Positions 24,001 through 33,828 of a DNA stretch of 51,925 nucleotides are shown here, one piece after another. The stretch spans positions 2,224,563 through 2,276,487 of the forward strand of contig KQ481938.1 of assembly GCA_001430745.1 (NCBI GenBank), in the 5' to 3' direction. Position 1 is the first letter of the stretch. Each line of letters starts with the position of its first letter. The DNA is from Auxenochlorella pyrenoidosa (lineage: Eukaryota; Chlorophyta; Trebouxiophyceae; Chlorellales; Chlorellaceae). Below the pieces are notes generated by a model that searched no databases, was not told the DNA's origin, and saw only the letters and a program-made list of their open reading frames with translations. A program made the translations under genes and the position numbers.

Positions 24001-25029
24001 CCTGCCCGCCTCCCTATCCCCTGCTTGTCTGCACGTTCAGTACTCCCCCGCAGCTCCCTTGCGGCGTCACAGGCTCTTGAACGCTGCACCACCCCCCTCT
24101 CTTGCTGGCAGGAGGACTTCAAGGGTGTGGTTGTCGAGCAGCAGGGCTTTGAGTACCGACCGGAGCGGCCCAACGCCAGCGGGTTCCGGAACCAGAAGTG
24201 GGGGTGGACGTCCAGCCAGCCGGGTGAGGGGGGCTGCGCCCTCGTGGGCCGGCAAGGAGCGGGGGGAGGCGAGCGCATGCAGCGGCAGGTGGGGTTGAGG
24301 AGCTGCCAGTGCGAGTGTGCACCAGAAGGATGCTGCGTCCCTTGCCCCGCCTGCAGGCTGCTGGGCGGAGCTGGAGGTGGACACCCTGCAGGGCAGCAGC
24401 CACGCAGAGGGCGACACCCTCCTGTGGCTCAGCCACCTGCGCAGCTACGCCGGCATGGGCGCCGCGCGCGCCGAGTGCGTCAGCGGCTGCACGTGCAGCC
24501 CCGCCACCCTGGAGGGCTCGTGGGAGCAGCGCGTGTCGCTCTTCTACATGACACGCTTCCAGGTGGGCAGGCGCCCCTGGGGTGCCACTCCGCCAGCCTG
24601 CGGGCATGGGCGGGGAGGGAGTGTGTCATAGGTCCCCTCTCCCTCGCCTTGCTATGGTACCATGGCGTGCCTGCGCTTGTCAAGTGACATCGCGATGATC
24701 CCCCAACCTCTTGCTCTGCCGCTGCGATGCAGGTGTCGCGGTCCCCACGCTGCAGAGTACGGGTGACCGTCTCCGCTGACCAGCCGGGCGTGCGCCCAGC
24801 TGACAGCGGGCACAAGGTGGGCACGCAGGCGTGATGGGGTGAAAGTGGACAGGGTAGCATGGTATGCGGCTGCGGGCGCTCAGGAGGACCCACCCATCAT
24901 GGTTTCCACCTGCACCTACCATTGTGCCGTCCCCTGCAGGTGACCCTCGTCGGCGCAATGGTCACGCATGTGCCACTTGCGGGCGCGGGCTCGCTTGCCG
25001 CAGTCCAACAACTTGAATTTGATGTCTGA
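21088..25029 (+). CDS. SGNH hydrolase-like secretory-pathway protein 1
   Basis: Predicted GDSL/SGNH-type esterase or acyltransferase, paralogous to the gene at 45318-49173. A long head leads to one hydrophobic segment (SLILGLAAFLVAAPTLLHG), a signal anchor; ATG 21298 just before it is an alternative start. In-phase exons are 22043-22281, 22465-22576, 22757-22875, 23028-23184, 23332-23456, 23695-23908, 24112-24223, 24357-24562, 24733-24816 and 24940-25029. Catalytic blocks are YTLGGSVTGGG (nucleophile Ser), DHVFVNRAIPAST, VTLEFTVNE (block III Asn) and, across an intron, DSLHPYDPGH (Asp-x-x-His). A conserved C-terminal module has LSHLRSYAGMGAARAEC and VSGCTCS. In block II, the Gly pair of the paralogue (NKGIGATTS) is replaced by NRAIPASTA. 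Exon 1 (21088-21355) ends in phase 1 but the exon at 22043 needs phase 0; the paralogue has a 35-base exon here, not located in this gene. The substrate is unknown. Confidence 0.85.
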
Positions 25030-25466
25030 AACAGCTGCTCCGTATGAACCGAACCCTGCTATGTGCATATCTCGCCCCTCTAGAAACCTAAAGAAACAAC
25101 CGATAAACCGCTAGAAACTAAGAAACTACCAACCGCTTTGTCTCCATGCCCCATTCCAGTCCGACCTCTTCCAAAACAGCCTGCCAGTTTTTCCACATTG
25201 AAACCCATGCAATAATGCTGCCAACCACGGCGCACATTTGCGCCTTCTTGACCTGCGCCCTGCCCTGACAGTACTGCAGCTGCCATGCCTACTGTATCTC
25301 TTGCCTCCCCCAATCTGTACTTGGAATGCTCACAACTACCGGTGTGCGAAAACAATGTGTAAAGAATGCCAGCTCAGCAGGTCTTCTCTTTTCATCACGG
25401 CGTCATTCATTGGCCCTGTGTGTCAGCTCCTGCGGGCTGCCCCCCCGGGAGCACCCCGATGCACGC
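25030..25466. other. Convergent 3' region of SGNH protein 1 and MDP1
   Basis: 437 bases between converging stops. The first part is unusually A-rich for this window (around 25080-25135). A plus-strand TGTAA lies at 25358. No coding exon is supported. Confidence 0.6.
25358..25362 (+). terminator. TGTAA poly(A) signal of SGNH protein 1
   Basis: TGTAA on the plus strand, about 330 bases after the stop at 25029 and close to the convergent MDP1 stop. Confidence 0.55.
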
Positions 25467-26782
25467 CTAGATGCTGCCGCTTTCCAGGGCTGCCTGCTTG
25501 GCGTCCGCGAATGCCTGCAGGCCGCGCTCCAGGGCCGCCAGGCTGACTCCGGTGGAGGTGTCCACGAGGATGCTAACCACCCCCAGCCGGGACACCTGCA
25601 GAGGCGGGGAATGAAAGCAGCATGGGCCGCAGGTGGACCCAGGCAGGGGGGCAACAATCCCCTGCAAGGCCTCGGCAGGCAGGGCAGCGAGGTGGGTGGT
25701 GTTGCACACAGCAGACCGCTGCAGGCAGGCATGTCGTGGCGCATACGTGGCCGCCGCCCGAGCTGCACCCCAGCTCGAGGGCAGGCGTCTTGCCTTGCGG
25801 ATGTTGCCGTGCTCGTCGTCAAAGAAGAGCTGCAGCCGCCAGGGACGCAGGGGCAAGGGGCGCGACATCAAGGGCCCGGCAGGCATGCCAGGGTGAGGCC
25901 TTGCTTTCAGGGGCCGCTTGCGTCAGCAAAGCCGGCGGTTTGGGCGCACCCATGGTGAGAAAGGAACGCAAAAAACAGATGAAGGGCGGGATGCAGCTCC
26001 ATGCAGGGAACCGCTCCATGCAGCTGCCTCGCAGAGCAAGCCGTCTTGGCAGCAGCCAGCAGCCGCGCCCTGCGCCCCGCACGGGCTTGGCAGCAGAGGC
26101 AGGCCCACCATGTCGCTGTAGGCGTGCCCCGTCTCGCGCTGGATGCGCGGCAGGTGCGCGCGGTCCTTCTGTGCGCTGTGGTGGTCAAACCCGTCGGCTG
26201 CCGGGATCAGCTGGATGCTGCAGGCGGGGGGCAGGCGCAGGCGCCGGCGCGGCCGTCATGCCTGAGGCAGGCACCTTGCAAGGCAATCATACTGAGCTTC
26301 AAATCACATCAGCTACAGGGAAAGCATGCCAGCCTCGAACCTTCCAGCGCCGCCGCCTTGCCTGCAAAAGTGGCTGCGCATCTGCAGTTTGTCTATAAAT
26401 GCGTCCGCCACGTCGGGGGTGGGGGTCCTGGAAGCCACTGCCAGGTCGATCCCAGCAGCGCCCAGCCCCTGCAGGATTGCTGGCACATCCGGGTAGAGCC
26501 AGGGGGTGTCCCCGCGGCTGAACATCTCGCACCAGAAGGGCCACAGGGTGTAGTCCTGTGGGCAGGGGGGAGGGGTGGCAGGGACACAGGCTGCAGGAAA
26601 CCGACTTAGAAAGCTCTCCAGGTACTGCCAAGCACAGCGACTGCATGCCCATAGCTCACCAAGTCAAAGACAATGCACTTTGGCCGTTCTGAAAAGCGCG
26701 CAAGCAGCGCATCTACCGCCGCGACAGCTGCCGCCGGCGCAGCCGAGGCGGTGCCCCGTTGCCCGCCCGTCGCCCGCGTCAT
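25467..26782 (-). CDS. MDP1: Magnesium-dependent phosphatase 1 (HAD superfamily)
   Basis: HAD-type phosphatase of the MDP-1 family; animal members act on protein phosphotyrosine and sugar phosphates in vitro. Five exons keep phase: 26660-26782, 26362-26555, 26109-26217, 25794-25829, 25467-25595 (196 residues, usual family size). The catalytic motif CIVFDLDYTLWPFW (Asp 40 and 42) is split by intron 1. Then come YPDVPAILQGLGAAGIDLAV, the motif-II block ASRTPTPDVADAFIDKL, the loop PAADGFDHHSAQKDRAHLPR and motif III-like LFFDDEHGNIRK (residues 143-154), followed by VSRLGVVSILVDTSTGVSL. Introns 2 and 4 start with GC (CAG|GCAAGG, AAG|GCAAGA) and are confirmed by phase and by similarity across the junctions. 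ATG 26782 is the last in-frame start before the motif. Upstream codons remain open, so a longer N-terminus is possible. No targeting peptide is obvious. Confidence 0.92.
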
Positions 26783-27636
26783 GCCCGCCCGCCGCGGGCG
26801 ACGGATCTGAGCTTCACACTTGCAGACTGCAAGTATTCGGCCTGTGAGGATGCGAGAAACGATGTCCCGAGAAGCAAAAAGGTTCTCTGCCTTTGTGACC
26901 TGCAGCACTGCTGATCGCCCAGCAAAGGGAGAAGCGAGCATCAAGGAGAAAGCTGAGATACTGGCACGCCCGCAGGCGCAGCCCTGGGAACTATGCACGA
27001 TCAGTGTGCTGCCGGTGCCTGCCGCCAGTGCCCACCGCCCAAGAAACCAGTACCAAATTCATCCTCCCGCAGTGCCAGCCTATGCCCGTGTCTTTGTTAG
27101 GTTGTATGATCCAGGGCCAATCTTTACACAGTGAGTACTGATGGCGGTACCTCTGCTGTGGCGGCCGCTGCGGCTCAGCCACAGCAGGGCTTGCGTGCAT
27201 GAAAAGTTATACATTGGGACATTGCCAAGAAGAATGTTCATCGAAAAGAAAATTGGGTGTTCTGAACGTTGGAGGCAGGTAGTGGCACAATGTCAAGGAG
27301 AGCGCTATTGAACAAGCGGTCGTTTGCATGACAGCTTGGCTTCCTCGCCTGCTTGCATAAGATTGGGGGTGCGGGTGGCCTGGCAAATGAGCCAGGCCCT
27401 GAATGTACAGTTCAGGATCAAGGTGAGTCGATGTGGCGTTTCGCTTGACAAGGTGCACACAGGGTGAGTGGCAAAATAGCCTGGTGCGCGGGAGGAGGCA
27501 GCAGCGAAAAATGGCTGGCCAGCTGGCCGGAGAGGCGAGCGAGGTGGAGGCGGCGCTGTGTTGGTCGGGAAGGTGTACAGGGCGGGCGAGGCAGGGCTGC
27601 ATGGGAGCCAGGCGCCGCGTGCCTCAGCGGGCAGCC
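26783..27636. other. Intergenic: MDP1 promoter and 3' UTR of beta-helix protein A
   Basis: About 850 bases between two minus-strand genes. A minus-strand poly(A) signal (TTACA on plus, 27124-27128) probably ends the beta-helix A transcript, leaving about 340 bases for the MDP1 upstream region. No gene is seen. Confidence 0.55.
27124..27128 (-). terminator. TGTAA poly(A) signal of beta-helix protein A
   Basis: TGTAA on the minus strand, about 510 bases downstream of the stop codon at 27637. Confidence 0.5.
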
Positions 27637-30600
27637 TCATGCGACGAGCTGCACGCCAACTCGGTGCTTGTAGCCCGCCTTGATGACCTTGCGGCTCAGG
27701 TTCATCAGCCTGCGGGGCAGGGGCCGGCCAGGCGAATGGACAGGTGCGCCAAGGGATGCAGCCGCTGATCTCCATGCTTGCAGGTGTTGGGCGGAATTGC
27801 CCCCCCCCCCCCCCCCCCCCCCGGGCCCATGCACTGCAATCGCCAGCCAGCCAGCTCACGATATGGCCGCGCGGTTGGGCCAGCGGCTGGTGGGCGCCGG
27901 CACCAGCCTCACGCACAGCACCCCCGGGTTGTACTCGCGGAACGGGACGCAGTCCATCTGCAGGGGCGGCACGTGACCAGGGGTGTGAGGAAAGACTGGT
28001 TGGGGAGGCAGGGCAGGCGCGTGGCGGCCCAGCGATTGCCAAGTGCAGGAGGCAGGGGGATGGCTGTGCCTGCAGCTGGCTGCCCTGCTGTCTGGGCAGG
28101 GGCGAGCAGTGGGAAGGGAGCAGGGGAGCTGGGTGCCAAGGCTCACCCTGCGCGCCACGGCGCCCGGCTGCGCAAACTGTGTGTGGAAGTAAAGGGTGCG
28201 CTGCTTGCCGGGGGGCCAGTCCCGCTGCGTCTTGAAGGTCACGTAGAAGCCCTGCAGGGGGGGGGGAGCCCAGAGGTAGCGTGGCGTCCTCGCACTCACT
28301 CAAGTCCTCTGCATTCCCAAACACTGTTCCTGACGGCACACGAGCTTTCGGCGTATGTCTTGGCAAAGGGCATGGACTGGTGATGCAACGCAGCTGCGCC
28401 CTGGGGATCACCGGAGAGTTGAGGGGGTTGCCGTTTGCGCTTGGGTTGGATGAGACAAACTGCCCAAGGCTGCCCGGCACGCCGTTCAGCTCGTAAAAGT
28501 GGGAGGCTGCAGGGACACGAGCATTCCACCAGTGAGACCCCTGGGTGGCGCAGCTCTCTGCTTGGCCCGGCAGGCAGGCACGCAGAGCCATGGCATATCC
28601 GATCTGTGCATGCCACCCTTGCGCAGCAGCACCCGCCGCCCAGCCCTGCCAGCACGCTGCCGCCGGTCCCACCCCACCGCTCGCCCACCTGCAGTCACCT
28701 CGCCCACGTCCCCGTTGCGCAGCGCGTTGCCGGAGCTGCGGGCGCGCAGCACAAAGGCGCGGCCCACGCTGTCGCCAAACCGGACCAGGAAGGCGGAGCG
28801 CGCAAAGGCGCCGTCCACCTGGGCGCCCCCTGGGGCTCGGTACCCGCCGTTCCATGCGTCAGACCTGCCGGGCGGCGGGGGCGGGGTGGGTGGGTGCTGC
28901 AGGCAAACAGGGATGCCAGCAGCTTGCACAACAGCAAAGGTTCTGAGTGCAGCATCCAGCATCATGCGGTGCCAGTAGCTCTGGGGCGCGACGGATGGGG
29001 GAAGGGGTCAGCGCCCCTCTGCAGGCCCCGCGCCATTCCGCCCCGGAACGCACCTAAAAGCCAGGGAGGCGACGGGGCCGGTGGCAGTCGAGCGGACGGG
29101 CACGAAGCGGGAGGGCTTGATGAACTGGGCGGGGTCGATGGCCTGCACCACCATTTGCGCCTGCGACAGCACCGGCGGCCGGCCGCGCACCAGAAGGCAG
29201 GAGGAGGGCCTGCCCTCCATGCCGTTCATCTGGCCGCCTGCAGGGTTGCAGGGGGGGCTCGTGGGGTGGTGGGTGGGAGAGCTGGTTCTGCTGCTCAGAA
29301 CATCAGCGACAGGCCCATTTTGTGAACGGCAAAAGTGCATGACTCGACCAGCCTGGGGCCCGCTCACCCGACACAACAAAGTTGGCGCGCACGGTTACGC
29401 CGGCAAGGCGCCCCGCCTGCCCGCCCGAGGCAAACACCACCATGTTCTGGTTCATCTGCAGGTGGGGGCGCGGCAGATTGGGACGGGCGCTGAGCTCCTC
29501 CGAGACTTTGCGGTTCTAAGGGCCAGTTGCGGCGCACATGCCGGATGGCAGCCGGGCATTCCTTGCTGCTGAGTGCGCCCCTGCAAGGCCAGCGCTCCTG
29601 CACCCTCCCCCGCCCCCCCTGCGCGCGCGCCTGGGCCACGCTGATGTGGGAGACATACACGTTGCTGATGGGGGCGGCGCTGCCCTGGAACACGATGCCG
29701 TCGTTGTTCATGGACAGGTGCGCCACCTGGATGTTGGCGTTGCGCACGCCGGGCTGCGCGTGGGGGCCGCGTCGCATGGGGGCAGGAGGTTGGGAGGTGT
29801 GTGGCAACAGGGAGGGCTGGCAGCGTTGCCGGGCAGGGCATGGCCTCGCGGCGTGAGGAGGAGCATCAGCGGGACTTGCGGGCAGCCCTTCTTTGGCGGC
29901 ACAGGGAGAAGTCGGGCGTGCGCCCAGCCCAGCGCACCAGCACTTTGAGCCCAAACTGCTTGAAGGAGCGGATGCCGGTGAACACCAGCGGCGCCTTGTA
30001 CGCCCCGGGCTGCAGCACCAGGCCCTCGCCTGCAGCCGGGTTGGGCGCCGAAGGCAGGCTAGATTAATTCTTTGGGATCTGGCAGGACACCGGCAACTGG
30101 AGTCGGCAGCTGCGCTGAGCTGGCAGCCAGGTGCAGCGGTTGGTTGAGTGGCGGCGCCCCGCACCTCGCTGGTTGTTCTGCCCGTAGATGAGGGCCTTGG
30201 ACGTGGCAAACACCCCGGCGTTGGGGAGCATGTTGATGGCCCCACGTGGGAACAGCGGCCGCGACAGCAGCACTGTGCAAGCGGCAGTGCAGCTGCGTAC
30301 AGCTGCCTGCATGATCTGGGCATCTGCAGGCAGGGGCAGCCATGGGCACTAGGGTTTGGGAACCGGCCAAATCGAACTCATACGCTGTGCCCTGCAGCCA
30401 CCTTCCTCCTTCCAGTCAAGTGGCGCCTTCCCAAGCCTCGGCTGCCAACATCTCCTGCTGTCCTTGACCAGCAGGCCTTCTGCGCTCAGGCCCCGCTGCC
30501 GGCGCCGCCCCAGGCCAGCCCACCTCCCAGGCTGGGGTGGCTCCACCAGGCCGGCAGCACCTCTCGCACGGTGGGCCCCATCCTCACCAACCCTGCGCCC

Positions 30601-32568
30601 GGCAGGGAGCAAAGGAGCAGTGGTGGCATGGTGATGTGGCACGACTGCTCAGCAGTGAGAGCAGCTGCAGCGGTCTGTGGCAGCAGCCCAGGCGGGGCCC
30701 AGGGCGGGCGCAGGTGGCGCTCTGCACAGGCAGGTGGGGACCTGCTGCAATGCACGAATCCAGGCTTTGTTTGCCAGAGCCTGAGGCTGTCCCTGCTCGC
30801 ACACTGCACCGGCTGCTGCCGGCCGGCCGCGCTCACCCTGCCCCGTGAACATGGGGTCCCCCCAGATGGGGGCCCGCCGCGGCGGCGTCAGCAGCGTCAG
30901 CGTGGCGCCGCGGTCGACTGAGAAGCGCGTGCGGGCGCCTGGCAGCCGTGATGGGAGGGGCAGAGGCAGAGGACTGAGCCGGAGGCAGGGGTGGTAGGAG
31001 CAGCGAGGGCGCGGCGGGCCAGCCAGCCTTGTCAGGGCGATAGCGCAACCATCCTATGTCGCTTGATGTCAAGAGGCCACCCCCTGGGACTGCGGGCAAC
31101 CCGGCCAAAGAGCACGCCATCTGCTGCACCGAACCACCCCATGCAGAGCAGGCACCCCCGCCACCCACCCATGATGACGGGCTTGGACAGGGTGAGGCTG
31201 GAGCGGATGCGGTAGGTGCCGGGCGGGAAGTAGTGCAGGCGGGTGCCCCTGGCCCTGTCAGCCTTGGCCAGCGCCGGCGCCTCGTTGGCCACCCCGTTGC
31301 CCTTGAGGCCCACCCCGGGCCGCTTCACGCTGCCACGCATGGGGCAGCCCAGGCCGCGGCGCGGCAGCGACCGCAGCAGGCCCCAGGGCGGGTAGGCGAC
31401 GCTGTGGGGCCGCGGCATGCGGGTGTTGGGGCTGAAGCTGCGCCTCCAGGCCGTCAGCCCCGGCAGGCCAGGCAGCGTCCTGCTGCGGCGCTTTGCTGCG
31501 GTAGCCGACACCAAGGCATCGCCTCCTTCCGGAGCTCCCTGGCCGCCTCCTGCCTGTTCTGCGCTGCCTGCCTGGGGGTCGTTTGCCAGCAGCCGGCGCG
31601 TGCTGCAGGCAGAGGAAACGCGGTGGTGCCGCTTGTGAGGACAGGTCACGGCCCGGCCCCGGTTTCCTGCTGCCCCGCAGCTGTCCCCCACGCAAGGTTT
31701 TGCTCACGCATGCAGACCACACGTGCAAGGGGTTCCCCAAGTCCAGCCTCTGTCAGCGAGCTTGCCTCGAGGACACCAGGCTGGGCAAGGACAAGGGGAT
31801 GCCGGCTGTTGGGTCCACGGCAGCAGACACGCTGCCGGGCGGCGGCGTGCCCAGGGCCACGCGGGCAGCAGACAGGGCGGCTTCATCCAGATGGGAGGCC
31901 ACCAGCAGCGCATGCACCTGCGAGCAGCGCGCGTGGGCAGGGGCGCGCAAGCAGCCCATGTCGGGGGGCAGTGCGATCGCCGGCATGGACGCAAGGCAGC
32001 TGGGGGGCGCTTGCGGGCCACCCAAGTCTTGCTTGCACGGCATGGCCTCTCCCAGAGCACGCAGCGCGGAAGGCATGCCTGCCCGCCTGCTGCGGCAGCG
32101 GGCCCTCACCCTGGACAGGTCGGCGGGGTCGGCCTCGGGCACATCCCCGCCCGCTGCCGCAGCGCTCACGCCGCCGCCGCCAGCGTCGGGCGCAGCCCAC
32201 TCCTCCCAGCCACCAGGCGGAGGGGTCAGCAGCCAGCCCAGCTGGCTGGGAGGGATGACGGTGGTGGCATCAAAGTAGCCATCTGCTGCACTGCTGGTGT
32301 CGTTGGTCGGCGGTGGGTCCGAGCTGGCAGTGCCGTCGCCAACCTGGCCTTGACTACCCGTGTCATTGCGGCCGGCTAAATCAGTGAGCAGCCCGCTCTC
32401 GAGGCTGGTCGGCACGGAGTTGCTTGCGGGCGTCAGCTGGGCACGGGCATGGGGAGTGAAGACGGCTAGTGCGAGCAGCGTGTGAGCCAGCAGCATGGCC
32501 GCTGCAGCGGCAGCGCTGCGGCGGGCTGCTCTCCGCTGCTCCACAGCTATACCGTTTCCTGCATGCAT
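27637..32568 (-). CDS. Secreted right-handed beta-helix (pectate lyase superfamily 3-like) protein A
   Basis: Predicted extracellular or wall protein with a pectin-lyase fold. A signal peptide (MLLAHTLLALAVFTPHARA) begins at ATG 32496; ATG 32568 gives a longer basic head. A Ser/Thr/Asp-rich linker with NDTG/NDTS sites follows, then the family block FPPGTYRIRSSLTLSKPVIM with ARTRFSVDRGATLTLL, as in pectate-lyase-3 domains. Helix coils include INMLPNAGVFATSKALIYGQ, EGLVLQPGAYKAPLVFTGIR, VRNANIQVAHLSMNNDGIVF, QGSAAPISNVYVSHISVAQA, MNQNMVVFASGGQAG and SRFVPVRSTATGPVASLAF. A separate C-terminal region (VTFKTQRDWPPGKQRTLYFH; NPGVLCVRLVPAP; NLSRKVIKAGYKHRVGVQLV) looks like a beta-sandwich. Exons include 32110-32568, 31766-31917, 31169-31602, 30837-30938, 30165-30323, 29938-30029, 29368-29455 and 29054-29237. 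The intron after 31766 has a GC donor. No catalytic residues were identified, so enzyme activity is not assured. It is paralogous to the next gene. Confidence 0.8.
27800..27822 (+). repeat. Poly-C run in an intron of beta-helix protein A
   Basis: Twenty-three consecutive C on plus, hence poly-G in the transcript. It lies in the last intron of beta-helix protein A, near the donor side. It is the longest mononucleotide run in the window and its length is probably unreliable. Confidence 0.9.
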
Positions 32569-33828
32569 GGCATACCAATGGGCCCCTCAGACGAGCTGGT
32601 GGAGCAGCATGGGAGTCGAGTGGACCCGGGCGGTGGACCTGGCGGCGCTGGCGGCGGTGGGTGGTCCTGCTGCCTGAGCGACGGGACGGTGCTTCGGCCC
32701 TCCCCGATGACACAAACTTACCTTTGCACACCCTTGCAAAAGGGTTCTCACAGCCTTGACCGCTGCTGCAGGGAGATGGGCCACCCCGGCATGCGGGACT
32801 GCAGGCGGGGCTTTCGATACCGCTTGGACCAAGCCCTTCAACCTCTGAGCACTGCGTAATTTGCAGTCAGCGGCGGCCTCTAGCGCGACGGTGAACCAGG
32901 CGTCTGGTGGATGTGTGCAGAAGTGAGCGGAAGTGCTGGTATTCAGACGGGGAGCTTCACAGCAGTCCCAGTAACAGATCCGAAGTTGCCGGCTAAATGC
33001 TTGTACCTCCGGGTGGGCGGTTGGGTTCTGGCTGCTGGGGATGCTGCGTGCGCCTTCTCGCCCGGTCGCTCCTGGAGTTCCGTTTCCGGAGCCACGTCGA
33101 TCTATCGGCTGTCTATAGCATCCAATAAGAGTCCAACCAACCGGGGATTCCTTTGACGGCACATGATGGCACACATCACAAGTTGTCAAGTCCTTCTTTT
33201 TGCTTTGTTCTGCAGGGACCAACACAATTTGGTGCGCCGGATCGTCCGGCATGCTCCCCGGCTGCCTGCGTCGCCAGGCTTACATACATTCCCAGGCCTG
33301 CCACATGCAGGTCCTGCTCTGCGTGCGGTTGCACCTCGTGACAGAAGCCCGCCAGCTCCTGCAGCTGCTGGGCTCCTCAAATCGTGCCTGAATTGGGCTC
33401 TTCAGACAGTTTCCAGCTATGCTTTGCAAGCAAGATGAACTCAAGCGGGCAGCATGAATATGCAGATAGGGAGAAGGGGATATGTGAGGCATCGGGAGAA
33501 GAAGAATGAGAGGGAGGGATAAGCAGGAGGGGCATGTGAGGGTGCGCTGGCGGGCATGAAGCGTGCGTCGGCGGTAGCATGTATGCGTCGGTCATCTGCA
33601 ATGTACGATACACAATGAAGGTGGACAAGACATGAAGGCCTGGGGCCCGACGTGTGCGCTACCTACAGTCTGCTGGCGCCTGCCTGAGCAGGTGTGCGCC
33701 TCATGCGACAGCTGCTCTCAGGTGGATGCATGGTCTGAACAGGAAGCATGCAACGTTGCTGCCCAAGCTGGCTGCGGCTCGGTCTGCACTTTTGAGTCGG
33801 CGGGGAGCTGTGCTGCCAGGCGGGCTGG
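32569..33828. other. Intergenic between the two beta-helix genes
   Basis: About 1.26 kb holding the 3' UTR of beta-helix protein B (minus-strand TGTAA, plus TTACA at 33280-33284) and the upstream region of protein A. Around 33130-33630 GC is lower and minus-strand stops are frequent. No third gene is supported. Confidence 0.6.
33280..33284 (-). terminator. TGTAA poly(A) signal of beta-helix protein B
   Basis: TGTAA on the minus strand, about 545 bases downstream of the stop codon at 33829. Confidence 0.5.

Noticed and set aside
25080..25135. A-rich stretch with repeated GAAAC-like words, checked as a possible small repeat array
   Set aside because: Words are not evenly spaced and lie in a 3' UTR; no array.
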